Shown: positions 25,781-35,497, numbered from the stretch's first letter. The stretch is DNA of 64,000 nucleotides from Flavobacteriales bacterium (GCA_027066365.1 JAMONV010000049.1:1-64000), one strand, 5' to 3'. The notes: generated by a model from the letters alone, not told the origin. Made by a program: numbers and translations.

Positions 25781-27424
25781 ATGGGTGAAATAAAATCCGA
25801 TATTGAAATTGCAGGTTCCGTTTCGCCGTTGCCTATCGGTGAAATTGCCGGTATGATGGGCATAGTTCAAGACGATTTGGAGCCATATGGAAGGTATAAG
25901 GCTAAAATTCCGTTGAAATATATTGATGAAGAGAAGATAAAAGAGAGTCATTTGATTTTGGTTACGGCCATGACGCCTACGCCTTCGGGGGAAGGGAAGA
26001 CGACGGTGAGTGTAGGATTGAACGACGGATTGAACCGTATTGGCAAAGAAGCGATTGTGGTATTGCGCGAGCCTTCATTGGGGCCGGTTTTCGGTATAAA
26101 AGGCGGAGCGGCCGGAGGCGGATATGCGCAGGTGATTCCCATGGAGGACATTAATTTACATTTTACGGGTGATTTTGCGGCTGTAGAAAAGGCTAATAAT
26201 TTATTGTCGGCGTTGATTGATAATCATATTCATCACGGGAATGAGTTGGGTATTGAACCGCGTGCGATTCTTTGGAAGCGTGTTATGGATATGAATGATC
26301 GGAGTTTGCGTCAAGTGGTGATTGGATTGGGCGGAAAAAATAACGGGATGCCGCGTGAAGAAGGATTTAATATTACGCCGGCTTCGGAGGTGATGGCGAT
26401 TCTTTGTTTGGCGGAGGATTTGGTGGATTTGAAAGAACGTTTGGGAAAAATTTTGATCGGTTACAATTTTAACGGGGAACCGGTTTTTGTTTCGGATTTG
26501 AAGGCTGAGGAGGCTATGACCATTTTGTTGAAAGATGCGCTTAAACCCAATCTGGTTCAGACATTAGAACATAATCCTGCGATTATTCACGGAGGACCTT
26601 TTGCTAATATTGCTCAGGGGACCAATTCGATTATCGGGACGAAAACGGGACTTTCGCTACGCAAATATGTTGTGACGGAAGCCGGTTTCGGTGCCGATTT
26701 GGGAGCGGAGAAATTTTTTAATATCAAGAGCGTATACGGCGGATTGAGACCGGAGGCGGTAGTGTTGGTAGCTACATTGCGTGCATTAAAATATCATGGC
26801 GACGGTGATTGGAAAGCCGGAATGCCGAATTTGGAAAAACATATTGAAAACATACGTTTATTCGGATTGGAGCCTATTGTAGCTATTAACCGTTTCCCGG
26901 ATGACACGGAAGAAGAATTAGATGTTTTAGGTCGATATTTGCAAGATTACGGTGTTGAATGGGCGTTGGCCGAAGGTTGGGCAAGGGGCGGAGAAGGCAT
27001 GACCGAATTGGCTCGAAAGGTTGTGGAAAATATTGAAAAAAACGGAAAAAATTTCAAGCCTCTATATGATTATTCGTTACCGCTTAAGGAAAAAATCGAG
27101 TTGATAGCCACTAAAATCTACGGTGCCGGTCAAGTGGTTTATACACGTAAAGCGCAGACGGCATTGAAAAAATTCGAGAAATTGGGCTTCGGAAATTTAC
27201 CTGTGGTAATGGCCAAAACACAAAAATCCTTATCGGACAATGTTTTGCTCAAGGGACGTCCCGAAGGTTTTACGGTTAATGTGCGTGAGGTGGAAATTAA
27301 TACGGGAGCGGGATTTGTGATTCCCATTTTAGGTAAAATAATGCGAATGCCCGGACTGCCTGCGGAACCGGCTTCGGAGAAAATGCATATTGACGTTGAA
27401 GGACGTGTTACCGGTTTATCTTGA
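25781..27424 (+). CDS. fhs: Formate-tetrahydrofolate ligase
   Basis: This 547-residue enzyme makes 10-formyl-THF from formate, THF and ATP. The P-loop-like segment is TPTPSGEGKTT (about 66-76), followed by the family blocks REPSLGPVFGIKGGAAGGGYAQ and NLHFTGDF, and later FNIKSVYGGLRPEAVV. The C-terminus ends in the usual IMRMPGLPAEPASEKM-type block. The ATG at 25781 is chosen because the codons upstream encode an unconserved hydrophobic stretch typical of non-coding AT-rich DNA. Confidence 0.95.
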   Translation: MGEIKSDIEIAGSVSPLPIGEIAGMMGIVQDDLEPYGRYKAKIPLKYIDEEKIKESHLILVTAMTPTPSGEGKTTVSVGLNDGLNRIGKEAIVVLREPSLGPVFGIKGGAAGGGYAQVIPMEDINLHFTGDFAAVEKANNLLSALIDNHIHHGNELGIEPRAILWKRVMDMNDRSLRQVVIGLGGKNNGMPREEGFNITPASEVMAILCLAEDLVDLKERLGKILIGYNFNGEPVFVSDLKAEEAMTILLKDALKPNLVQTLEHNPAIIHGGPFANIAQGTNSIIGTKTGLSLRKYVVTEAGFGADLGAEKFFNIKSVYGGLRPEAVVLVATLRALKYHGDGDWKAGMPNLEKHIENIRLFGLEPIVAINRFPDDTEEELDVLGRYLQDYGVEWALAEGWARGGEGMTELARKVVENIEKNGKNFKPLYDYSLPLKEKIELIATKIYGAGQVVYTRKAQTALKKFEKLGFGNLPVVMAKTQKSLSDNVLLKGRPEGFTVNVREVEINTGAGFVIPILGKIMRMPGLPAEPASEKMHIDVEGRVTGLS

Positions 27425-27516
27425 TTTAAAGAAAGTAAATTTTATGTAAGGTTTATTGAGTTTTCACAAAATTTTGTTGGCTAAATTTTTAATTTATAAA
27501 TTTTAGAATTAATTTC

Positions 27517-27546
27517 TTGTTTTAAGATTCATTTTGTTTAAATTTG
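27517..27546 (+). promoter_or_regulatory. Promoter of the T9SS-exported protein gene (TTG-N19-TAAATTTG)
   Basis: TTG at 27517-27519 and TAAATTTG at 27539-27546 are separated by 19 nt, a full match to the Bacteroidota consensus. The ATG at 27570 follows with a leader of about 17-20 nt. Confidence 0.7.
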
Positions 27547-27569
27547 CAGTAATAATAAAACAAAAGGTG

Positions 27570-30500
27570 ATGAGGAAAATACTATTTGTATTTGCAGTTA
27601 TAATAATGACAGGATTACTTTCGGCGCAATGGAATCCCTTTGCAATGTTCGATCAAGGGGCACGCAACGGCATTACGGATAGAGGGAATAAAATCGAAAG
27701 GATTATCGAACAATCGGACAGGTATTGGAAAACACACGATCGGTTTGCACCGCATTCGGGTATAAAACCATACGAGCGCTGGAAATATCAGTGGAAGCCA
27801 TATATACGAATCGGGGCGGACCCGGTTTCCGCAGGATGGGAATTATGGCGTCAAAGAACGCAGCAGAACCGTCCTCAAACCGATGACAGTGATTGGTATT
27901 TGGTAGGCGATCCCCATTATATTCGGCATATTTCCATGGCGGATAAAGGCAGGGTAAATGCGGTTTTAATTGATCCTACGGATTCGAATATTATTTATGT
28001 GGGAGCGCCGGCGGGCGGATTGTGGAAGTCCACCGACGGAGGACATAATTGGACACCGCTCACGGATTTTTTGCCTTCGATAGGGGTTTCGGCTATCGCT
28101 TTGGACCCAACGGACCATAATACGGTTTATATAGGAACCGGAGATGATGATGCGCGGGTGACCTCTTCATCGGGTGTTTGGAAATCGACTGATGGAGGAA
28201 TTACATGGAGTAATATTACGCCGGGATTGAGCTCGGGATTGGATTATATTTCGGGTATTGAAGTAGATCCTGCCAATTCGCAGCATATCGTGATTGGAAC
28301 TTCGAGCGGGGTTTATGTCACGGCTGACGGCGGGACGAACTGGTCACATCCGTTGACTGCGGAAATTAGAGAAATCAGAATGCATCCATCCGACGGTAAT
28401 TATATTTATGCCGTATCAAGGGGAACATTTTACCGTTCTACGGACGGAGGCAATTCGTTTTCGGCCATAAGGAGCGGTTTACCAAACAGTGCTTCGGTTT
28501 TGGTGTTGGATGTTACGCCTGCCGCACCGAATAATGTTTATGTGATAGGTGTGAACGCTTCATCGGGATTTTTAGGTTTATTTGTATCTACCAACCGTGG
28601 TAATTCTTTTATTCAAACCGGAGAAACCGATAATATTATTGAATCGCGACAATGGTGGTATGATTTGGCCATGGCCGTGTCGGATACGGACCCCAATAAG
28701 ATTTTTATGGGTGAACTCAATATTTGGCGTTCGACCGACGGAGGAAACAATTTCTTGCGTATTAACAATTGGAGCATAGCGGACAGTCGTTTTACGCATG
28801 CCGATATTCATTTTATGAGGTATTACAACGGAAAATTGGCGGTCGGTTCCGACGGAGGGATTTATATTAGCGAAGATGACGGTAATAGTTTTACCGGGCA
28901 CAATAATAATTTGGCCATTAGTCAAGTATACCGCGTTTCCGTGTCGCCGGAAGTGACTTCGGAATTTATTTACGGAGGTTTGCAAGATAACGGAGGAATA
29001 GCGGAATATCAAAACCGATGGACGATTTATCATGGAGCCGACGGTATGGACAATGCGATTGATTTGCATAATAAATTCAAGGCATTTAGTTTTATTTATT
29101 ACGGATACGGATTATATGTTACATTCGACGGCGGCGGCAGTATATCACAAGCTATTCAAGGACCGGAAATCGGGAATTGGGTGACACCCTTGCAAATGAG
29201 TCCTGCAAACGAATTATACGCGGGTTATCGCAAGTTATATAAATTGGATCAAAATGCTTGGTCGTGGCAAAGCGTAACCGGTTCATCGTTTAATTCAGCC
29301 GTTGATGTTTTTGAATTTAATCCTTCGAATGCGAACGAGATTTATTTAGGCGAAGGTTCGGATTTATACAAGAGCATCGATGGAGGTGTTAATTTTACAT
29401 TGATTCACTCTTTCTATCAAGATATTAGTAGTATTGCTATCGATCCCGAAAACGGCAGAATTTGGGTAGCTACGGAGAATCACGTTTACGAGTCTTCGGA
29501 CGGTTCCACTTTTACGGATATTTCCGGCGGTATTCCATCGTCGGTTGCCATACGTGATTTGGTTTATCACCGTTTCAGTCCCGATAGCCGTTTGTATGTG
29601 GGAACCGACATAGGCGTTTATCGACGTATCGGTAACGGTCAATTTGAATTATTTAGTAATCATTTGCCTGTGGTTCCTGTTTACGATTTGGAACTTTCGT
29701 TGGAAGCGGGCACATTGACGGCGGCCACCTTCGGCCGGAGTGTTTGGCAAACAACCGTACCGGTTTATTCGCCCGATTACGATTTGAAAGTGGCAGGAGT
29801 AAGGGATTTTCAAGGACGATTTGTTTGTTCACCTGTTTCGCAATTGGATTTTCTCGTTAAAAATAACGGACAAAATGCAATCGGTTCATTTAATTATCAA
29901 TGGAATATTAATGGAAACGGTGGAAGCCAAACGTGGAGCGGAAATTTAAATCCCGGGGATGAAACCGTTATTTCCATACCTTTAAGCACGAGTATCAATC
30001 TAGGCAAAATCAATGTTGATTTTTCGGTTGAACTTTCCAACGACCGTCTTCAAGCCAATAATGTCTATACCGGATATTTTTTGGTAAATAAGTCCGATTC
30101 GGTATTTTTCAGTTATGATTTCGAGCATTCCAGTCAGGATTTATTAACCGTCTCGACGAATAACGATACGAGCGTTTGGTCACTTGCACAGCCCTCGGGA
30201 AGTGTGCTTAATACGGCATCGTCCGGTTCCCGTGCTTATGTAACGATGGCTTCCGGCAATTACCGCAATGCCGATATGGATTATCTGTATTTGCCATGCT
30301 TGGATTTTTCACGGGTGCTAACGGCCGATATTAGCTTCGATTTGGCCTTTGATATTGAAACGGAGTGGGATGCATTATATATGGAATACTCCACCGACGG
30401 AATACATTGGCAAATACTTGGCTCTGCCGCTGATTCGGCTTGGTATAATAATGCCGTTGTGAACGGCGTATGTAGAGGAGCGCAATGGACTGGAACCCGT

Positions 30501-30905
30501 TCGACCATGCAAACCTATAGGCATTCGCTTGATTTTCTTGCCGGTGAACCGCAAGTTTATCTCCGTTTTGTTATGGCTTCGGATGAATCCGTCACGGAAG
30601 AGGGTGCCGTGATAGACGATTTGGAGATTTCGGGACAAATGGGCGTAGAGCATTGGGTTAATGCATCGGCATTGCGCTTGTATCCCAATCCTGCGGGGGC
30701 TTCTTTGAATTTAAAAAACGAAACGGGTTATCCGGTTCAACAATTAAGTATTTACAATGCATCGGGTCAAATGATGCGGACACAAACCTTGCCCCTGAAC
30801 GCAACCGACTTTTCCGTGGATGTGAGCGGGCTTTCGCCGGGATTTTATTTCATAAAAATTATCATCCGGGATCAAATTATTTCGCTTCCTTTTGTAAAAA
30901 AATAG
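27570..30905 (+). CDS. Large secreted protein with VPS10/BNR-type propeller repeats and a T9SS sorting tail
   Basis: This 1111-residue protein has an SPase I signal (MRKILFVFAVIIMTGLLSAQ). About 700 residues follow with repeated propeller-blade motifs of the BNR/sortilin kind: WKSTDGG, YRSTDGG, VSTNRGNSF, YISEDDGNSF and YKSIDGG. Next comes a beta-sandwich region (about 730-1030), and the protein ends with a T9SS type A sorting domain: LRLYPNPAGASLNLK, then LSIYNASGQ and GLSPGFYFIKI. It is therefore exported across the outer membrane and probably attached to the surface. No catalytic motif is seen. Such proteins are often carbohydrate-active or adhesive, but that is not shown here. Confidence 0.88.
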   Translation: MRKILFVFAVIIMTGLLSAQWNPFAMFDQGARNGITDRGNKIERIIEQSDRYWKTHDRFAPHSGIKPYERWKYQWKPYIRIGADPVSAGWELWRQRTQQNRPQTDDSDWYLVGDPHYIRHISMADKGRVNAVLIDPTDSNIIYVGAPAGGLWKSTDGGHNWTPLTDFLPSIGVSAIALDPTDHNTVYIGTGDDDARVTSSSGVWKSTDGGITWSNITPGLSSGLDYISGIEVDPANSQHIVIGTSSGVYVTADGGTNWSHPLTAEIREIRMHPSDGNYIYAVSRGTFYRSTDGGNSFSAIRSGLPNSASVLVLDVTPAAPNNVYVIGVNASSGFLGLFVSTNRGNSFIQTGETDNIIESRQWWYDLAMAVSDTDPNKIFMGELNIWRSTDGGNNFLRINNWSIADSRFTHADIHFMRYYNGKLAVGSDGGIYISEDDGNSFTGHNNNLAISQVYRVSVSPEVTSEFIYGGLQDNGGIAEYQNRWTIYHGADGMDNAIDLHNKFKAFSFIYYGYGLYVTFDGGGSISQAIQGPEIGNWVTPLQMSPANELYAGYRKLYKLDQNAWSWQSVTGSSFNSAVDVFEFNPSNANEIYLGEGSDLYKSIDGGVNFTLIHSFYQDISSIAIDPENGRIWVATENHVYESSDGSTFTDISGGIPSSVAIRDLVYHRFSPDSRLYVGTDIGVYRRIGNGQFELFSNHLPVVPVYDLELSLEAGTLTAATFGRSVWQTTVPVYSPDYDLKVAGVRDFQGRFVCSPVSQLDFLVKNNGQNAIGSFNYQWNINGNGGSQTWSGNLNPGDETVISIPLSTSINLGKINVDFSVELSNDRLQANNVYTGYFLVNKSDSVFFSYDFEHSSQDLLTVSTNNDTSVWSLAQPSGSVLNTASSGSRAYVTMASGNYRNADMDYLYLPCLDFSRVLTADISFDLAFDIETEWDALYMEYSTDGIHWQILGSAADSAWYNNAVVNGVCRGAQWTGTRSTMQTYRHSLDFLAGEPQVYLRFVMASDESVTEEGAVIDDLEISGQMGVEHWVNASALRLYPNPAGASLNLKNETGYPVQQLSIYNASGQMMRTQTLPLNATDFSVDVSGLSPGFYFIKIIIRDQIISLPFVKK

Positions 30906-30916
30906 GGTTTGATAAA

Positions 30917-30950
30917 AAAAGGCGTTCCCGTGAAGGAGCGCCTTTGTTTT
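30917..30950. terminator. Bidirectional terminator between the T9SS protein gene and dps
   Basis: GGCGTTCC (30921-30928) pairs with GGAGCGCC (30935-30942) with one G-U pair. An A-run precedes it and a T-rich stretch follows, so it can act on both strands. Confidence 0.85.
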
Positions 30951-30966
30951 TGCCGGATGTTTTTCA

Positions 30967-31440
30967 TCAATCGAGGAATGCGGCATACATCCATGCGAGT
31001 TTTTCTTGCTCGCGAATATAATCACTCATCAATGCATTCGTTCCTTCGTCATTGGCTTCATCCGACAAGTCTAAAATTTCTCTTTGCTTGGCAATTAAGA
31101 TTTTTAGTGCATTCATGATAGCTTCAACATCTTTTCGACCGTCGGAAGTTTCGTTGCTTTCACTGATTTCGGCTAATTTGAGATATTCCGAATAACGGTG
31201 TTCCGGGGTGAATCCCAAGGTGAGAATTCGTTCGGCCAATTCGTCGATTTTCAACATCAAATCATCATATAATTCTTCGAATTTAGCATGTAATTCGAAG
31301 AATTTTTCCCCTTTAATATTCCAATGATATCCACGAACATTTTGATAAAAAATCGAATAATCGGCCAGAAGACTATTTAATTTTTCGGCTATTAAGCGAC
31401 TTTTTTTTTGATTTAGTCCTAATTTGTTAATATTGCTCAT
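30967..31440 (-). CDS. dps: Dps-family ferritin-like DNA-protection protein
   Basis: This 157-residue protein has the four-helix Dps fold with GYHWNIKG and HAKFEELYDD. His39, His51, Asp66 and Glu70 keep the spacing of the E. coli Dps ferroxidase residues His51, His63, Asp78 and Glu82, so the inter-subunit iron site is intact. Dps oxidises ferrous iron with peroxide, stores it and can coat DNA. The N-terminal tail is short with a few Lys (KLGLNQKKS), so DNA binding is uncertain. It is monocistronic, with a perfect promoter and a shared terminator. Confidence 0.93.
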   Translation of the reverse strand: MSNINKLGLNQKKSRLIAEKLNSLLADYSIFYQNVRGYHWNIKGEKFFELHAKFEELYDDLMLKIDELAERILTLGFTPEHRYSEYLKLAEISESNETSDGRKDVEAIMNALKILIAKQREILDLSDEANDEGTNALMSDYIREQEKLAWMYAAFLD

Positions 31441-31465
31441 AATTCGTTAATTTTAAATTTCCATA

Positions 31466-31496
31466 CAAAAGTAGGAACGACCCCGGCGAGTTGCAA
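31466..31496 (-). promoter_or_regulatory. Promoter of dps (TTG-N20-TACTTTTG)
   Basis: On the minus strand TTG (31496-31494) and TACTTTTG (31473-31466) are 20 nt apart, both full consensus matches. The transcript would start about 20 nt before the dps ATG. Confidence 0.75.
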
Positions 31497-31524
31497 TTGG
31501 TTTTTATGATAGTTTATTATGGTG

Positions 31525-31543
31525 TTATAAATAAAATTTATAA
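31525..31543. repeat. Short inverted repeat in the dps upstream region
   Basis: TTATAAAT (31525-31532) and ATTTATAA (31536-31543) form an 8-bp stem with a 3-nt loop, with GG/CC flanks. It lies about 30 bp upstream of the dps -33 element and could be a regulator site or chance in AT-rich DNA. Confidence 0.4.
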
Positions 31544-31635
31544 CCATGTTGGTAAGCGACAAAATATAGAATAATTGAACCGGTGATTATTCTTTCGATT
31601 ATTAAATGTTTTCAGGTGAGACAACGAGACGGTTC

Positions 31636-32316
31636 TTAAAGACCGAAATGATAGGCAATGCCGTAGCCCAATCCGAATCCGAATCCGGATATATTGGTTT
31701 GATAAAATCCGGGGATATAAATCAAATCGAAATTTTCGGGTTTGGTACCGGATAAAAATCTTTTGCCCGATATGTAGAGTTCTACATAAAGACGTGGCAG
31801 GATTTCCACTTTGATATTGGCGGTTAATTCCAGCCACTGAGCATGAAGATTCGGCAAAGTTATTCGGGGATAATAGGTGAGTTCTTCCGACGGATTTCGC
31901 GGATTTATAATTTGAATTTCGATAATATGATAATCGAAGTGACTTTTGGCATAGCGAAGTCCTACATTGATTTCATTATGCATATTTCCCCAGTTTTCGA
32001 AAAAATTGTATGCGTATTCTATTTTAAAATATCGTCCGGTGGATTGAAACCGGTAGCGATTGGTAGCGTAGGGCATATTTTCCACTCCGTAAAATATGCT
32101 TAGGGAATGGTTATCGCGGGAGAAGTTCAAATGAATTTCGTCGATGTTTCCATGTTGAAAACGGGACCACATTTTTTTTCCGATATCATAACCTGCACCG
32201 ATTGTCAGCCGGTGCGGTTGCCCGGGAACAGTATCAGAGGTTTGTGCCTTTGCCATATGGATGGTCAGAAACAATACCGGATTAATGATATATTTTAATA
32301 TGCGTAATCGTGTCAT
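31636..32316 (-). CDS. DUF6048-family outer-membrane barrel-like protein
   Basis: This 226-residue protein has a signal peptide ending near MAKAQ. The mature part has alternating amphipathic strands (LTIGAGYDIGKK, IHLNFSRDNHSLSIFYG, YFKIEYAYNFF, INVGLRYAKS) and ends GFGFGLGYGIAYHFGL, as in outer-membrane barrels. The order rlmD - DUF6452 - DUF6048 is one I recall from flavobacterial genomes, which supports the family call. It overlaps the DUF6452 gene by 35 bp. The first ATG is kept because it starts the signal peptide. Confidence 0.72.
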   Translation of the reverse strand: MTRLRILKYIINPVLFLTIHMAKAQTSDTVPGQPHRLTIGAGYDIGKKMWSRFQHGNIDEIHLNFSRDNHSLSIFYGVENMPYATNRYRFQSTGRYFKIEYAYNFFENWGNMHNEINVGLRYAKSHFDYHIIEIQIINPRNPSEELTYYPRITLPNLHAQWLELTANIKVEILPRLYVELYISGKRFLSGTKPENFDLIYIPGFYQTNISGFGFGLGYGIAYHFGL

Positions 32317-32740
32317 TGTCTATGCTGTTGGTTATCAGTCGAATACTGTCGATCCATGAAGTATTTCCGCGGTGCAGTTCGATGTTCGTTTCCGTGAATA
32401 TCATCTTATAGCCGCAGGCTTTACTTACAAACCGGTAGCCGGGGTTATAATTCAATAAAACCGTATCCGCATACTGAAAAGATCCGTTTACCTTTTTAAA
32501 TATCAACGTATCGCCCGATTGGGCTGGATCCGGGACAAAACTTGTGGAATCGGTATGGGTTGCCGGTATTAAAGTATCTTGTGAAGCGGTTATGACCAGC
32601 AGGGAATCCACCGGTGATTTTTCGTTGTTTCCGTTGAGAAAAATCGTATTAATTTTGATAACGGGATTTTGCAGGCATAAATCATCGCGTTCGCATGCCA
32701 ATAAACTTGCAATAGCGAACCAAATCCACCATTTTTTCAT
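32282..32740 (-). CDS. DUF6452-family lipoprotein-like protein
   Basis: This 152-residue protein begins MKKWWIWFAIASLLACERDD, a short signal with Cys16 at a lipobox-like site (LLAC). The ACERDDLC start, the FKKVNGSFQYADTVLLNYNP segment and the RFVSKACGYKMIF block fit the DUF6452 family of flavobacteria. Its function is unknown. Two further Cys (Cys22 and the one in KACGY) may form a disulfide. The start overlaps the rlmD stop by 4 bp and its end overlaps the DUF6048 gene, so all three are one operon. Confidence 0.75.
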   Translation of the reverse strand: MKKWWIWFAIASLLACERDDLCLQNPVIKINTIFLNGNNEKSPVDSLLVITASQDTLIPATHTDSTSFVPDPAQSGDTLIFKKVNGSFQYADTVLLNYNPGYRFVSKACGYKMIFTETNIELHRGNTSWIDSIRLITNSIDNDTITHIKIYH

Positions 32741-34155
32741 TGGTCGGCTGTTTTTCGGTCGAGAATTGCTATATTTTCCATGTGATAAGTTTGCGGAAAC
32801 ATATCAACAGGTTGGATGAAGCGAAGATCGTAAAAATTTTTCATAAGTGCTAAATCGCGTGCTTGTGTGGCGCTGTTGCAACTAACATAAACGATTCGTC
32901 TCGGGGGAAATTTTAAAATATTTTCGATCACTTTTTCGTGCATGCCCTCGCGAGGCGGGTCGGTGATGATAATGTCAGGTTTTCCGTGTTGCCGGATAAA
33001 ATCTTCGTTATATAAATTTTTCATGTCACCTTGAAAAAATTCCACATTATCAATACGATTGATTTCGGTATTGATTTTAGCATCCTCAACGGCTTGTTCC
33101 ACCGCTTCGATTCCTATGATTTTTTTGGCTTGGTCGGCAACAAACAAGGCGATACTTCCTGTTCCGGTATAAAGGTCGAAAACCGTATCATCGGGTTGGA
33201 TTTCCGCATATTCTTTGATTTTTTCGTAGAGTTGTTCGATTTGATAGGAATTGGTTTGGAAAAAGGATTTGGCTTTGATTTGAAATTTTAAGGAACCGAT
33301 TTCTTCGATGATATGCTCTTTTCCTTTCCACAAATGGATTTCCAGGTCATAAATGCTATCATTCGCTTTGGGGTTAATAACATATTGAAGCGAGCTTATT
33401 TCGGGGAAATTTTTTTCCAGAAATTTCAAAATTTTTTTGATGGATTCGGGTTTATTTTCAAAAAAATGCACCAAGAGCATTATTTCACCGGACCGGCTAA
33501 TTCTCAAGGTCAATTGACGGAGCGTACCCGTTCGTTCACGCGGATGAAAAAAGGATATATTTTCTTGTTTGGCAAAATTTTTAAGTGCGTTGCGAATGTC
33601 GTTTCCCGGATGCGGTTGCAAATGACAAGTGTCGATATCAAGAATTTTATCCCAGTGTCCGGGTACGTGAAAACCGATTCCGCGTCGATCGAAATTTTCA
33701 CCGCTTTGAATTTCATCGGAAGTAAGCCATTTAGCGGACGTGAAAGCATATTCCATTTTGTTCCGGTATCCGAAAACTTTTGGAGAAGGTAAAGGATTTT
33801 TTATTTCAAAATTTTCGATTCCGGATATTTTTTTAATGTTGGCGACAATCGCTTGTGCTTTGTAATAAAGCTGTTTTTCGTAGCGGATATGTTGCAATTG
33901 ACAACCGCCACAGATTCCGAAATGCTGGCATTTCGGCACGGTACGTTCAGATGAATATCGGTGCCAGCTAATGGCTTGACCTTCATAGTAGGATTTTCTT
34001 TTTTTCTTTGCCACAATATCTACCGTATCGCCGGGAGCGGTAAAAGGGGCAAATACAATACGTCCGTCCGGCGCTTTACCAACGCCTTTTCCTTTTGCAC
34101 CGATATCGTAAATTTCGATGTATTCCAGCAGTATGGGTTTTCGTTTTTTTGCCAT
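32737..34155 (-). CDS. rlmD: 23S rRNA (uracil-C5)-methyltransferase RlmD
   Basis: This 472-residue enzyme methylates U1939 of 23S rRNA (E. coli numbering) or a related position. A TRAM domain (about 8-65) is followed by the iron-sulfur Cys set CQHFGICGGC (Cys76, Cys82, Cys85). SAM-binding motifs are VFDLYTGTGSIALF and IGIEAVEQAV, and the TDPPREGMHEKV and VYVSCNSATQARDL motifs carry the catalytic Cys and fold back to the uracil site. The ATG at 34155 (MAKKRKPILLE) is chosen. A -7 box lies only 4 nt upstream, which argues for a leaderless transcript. Confidence 0.93.
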   Translation of the reverse strand: MAKKRKPILLEYIEIYDIGAKGKGVGKAPDGRIVFAPFTAPGDTVDIVAKKKRKSYYEGQAISWHRYSSERTVPKCQHFGICGGCQLQHIRYEKQLYYKAQAIVANIKKISGIENFEIKNPLPSPKVFGYRNKMEYAFTSAKWLTSDEIQSGENFDRRGIGFHVPGHWDKILDIDTCHLQPHPGNDIRNALKNFAKQENISFFHPRERTGTLRQLTLRISRSGEIMLLVHFFENKPESIKKILKFLEKNFPEISSLQYVINPKANDSIYDLEIHLWKGKEHIIEEIGSLKFQIKAKSFFQTNSYQIEQLYEKIKEYAEIQPDDTVFDLYTGTGSIALFVADQAKKIIGIEAVEQAVEDAKINTEINRIDNVEFFQGDMKNLYNEDFIRQHGKPDIIITDPPREGMHEKVIENILKFPPRRIVYVSCNSATQARDLALMKNFYDLRFIQPVDMFPQTYHMENIAILDRKTADQ

Positions 34156-34159
34156 GCGA

Positions 34160-34167
34160 CAAAGATA
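34160..34167 (-). promoter_or_regulatory. -7 box (TATCTTTG) 4 nt before the rlmD ATG
   Basis: A full consensus octamer on the minus strand. With the usual distance from -7 box to transcription start, the mRNA would begin at or within a base or two of the rlmD start codon. Confidence 0.6.
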
Positions 34168-34181
34168 TAACAATTGATGTT

Positions 34182-35381
34182 TTATAAAAGAGCCGATGAA
34201 AACGGATCGATATTTAAGAGTTCGCTTGCTTCGATCGCATTCCGAATCAGCTTGGCGGTGTCGATTTTATTACATTGCGACAATACGTAAGCTAAGTGCG
34301 CTTTCGTTTCGGGGTTTTGGGGTGTAAATAGCGAACATGCATCGTCGTGGGGGAGGATGGAGATATCGTAAGTGCCTGTTTTCCGTGCATATTGAATGAT
34401 GAATTTTTTATCCATACCGATCAAAGGCCGAAGCACCGGCATGGAAGTGGCATTCCCTATGGCAATAAGGTTTTCCAGTGTTTGTGAAGCGACTTGACCG
34501 AGGGAATCGCCGGTAACAATGGCTTTGGCTTTTTCGTTTTGTGCTATTTGTTCGGCTATTTTCAACATTAACCGTCGAAGCAAAACGAGTCTTAATTTAC
34601 TGTCGTTATGCCGCGCGATATTTTCTTGAATTTCCAAAACGGGAATTAGATAGAGTTTAATTTTTCCTTGTGATTGGGCAAGAATTCGAGCGAGTTTTTT
34701 TACTTTTTCGATAGATTGAGGCGAAGTTTTTGGGACGGAATGAAAATGCAGGGCAACCAATTCCAATCCGCGATTCATCATCATGCGGGCGGCTACGGGG
34801 GAATCGATTCCCCCGGAGAGCAGTGCTACCGCTCTGCCCGCCGTTCCGGCGGGCAAGCCGCCCGCACCTTCCTCCACACGATCATACAATAAAGCCATGC
34901 CGGGCCTTACTTTGATATGCAGATTCCATTCGGGATGCGTTAAATCCACTTTTGTTCCATAGCGATTCACAATGGCTGCGCCTATTTGGCGTGCCAAATC
35001 CAGTGAAGTGTAGGGAAGGTTTTTTTTCAACCGCTTGGCTGTAACGCGAAAACTTTTGACTTGGTGAATTTTTTCTTCGGCCATGTCCATTGCGGTTTTG
35101 ATAATCGATTCCATATCCGTGGCTGATATGCGAGCAAGGTAAAACTGTGATATGCCCGGTGTGTTTTTCAAAATCGATTCGATTTTTTTCCATTCTTCCC
35201 GTTTAATTGAACGTTTCAGTTCTATAAATAAAGAACCGCCATGCACATGCGAAAAATGAAGTAAATCTTTGAGTGCTTGTAATTTATGTTTTAGATTTTC
35301 TCTCAATTTATTCGAAAAAAACTTTTGATTGGCGCCTTTGAGATAAATTTCTTCAAAATTAATAATGATTAATTCCTGCAT
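34182..35381 (-). CDS. thiI: tRNA 4-thiouridine sulfurtransferase ThiI
   Basis: This 399-residue enzyme makes s4U at position 8 of tRNA and may supply sulfur for thiamin. An N-terminal ferredoxin-like/THUMP region (about 1-165, with LARISATDMESIIKTAMDMA) precedes a PP-loop ATPase domain with LLSGGIDSPVAARMMMNRG (about 190-208). The later HDDACSLFTPQNP segment keeps the conserved Cys near the end of this domain. The C-terminal rhodanese domain of E. coli ThiI is absent, as in many bacteria, so a separate sulfur donor is needed. Confidence 0.93.
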   Translation of the reverse strand: MQELIIINFEEIYLKGANQKFFSNKLRENLKHKLQALKDLLHFSHVHGGSLFIELKRSIKREEWKKIESILKNTPGISQFYLARISATDMESIIKTAMDMAEEKIHQVKSFRVTAKRLKKNLPYTSLDLARQIGAAIVNRYGTKVDLTHPEWNLHIKVRPGMALLYDRVEEGAGGLPAGTAGRAVALLSGGIDSPVAARMMMNRGLELVALHFHSVPKTSPQSIEKVKKLARILAQSQGKIKLYLIPVLEIQENIARHNDSKLRLVLLRRLMLKIAEQIAQNEKAKAIVTGDSLGQVASQTLENLIAIGNATSMPVLRPLIGMDKKFIIQYARKTGTYDISILPHDDACSLFTPQNPETKAHLAYVLSQCNKIDTAKLIRNAIEASELLNIDPFSSALL

Positions 35382-35474
35382 TTCTTTTTTTGAGGTAAAA
35401 ATACATTATTGTATCGAATTTCGCGTAAAACAAAGAAAATATTGCGTTCGATTAATTTGTCTATTAATCAATAA

Positions 35475-35497
35475 AAAACCGGTCACTGAGGACCGGT
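35475..35497 (-). terminator. Terminator after the MBL-fold hydrolase gene
   Basis: ACCGGTC (35478-35484) and GACCGGT (35491-35497) are exact reverse complements with a 6-nt loop. On the minus strand the hairpin is followed by a T-run. Confidence 0.85.
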
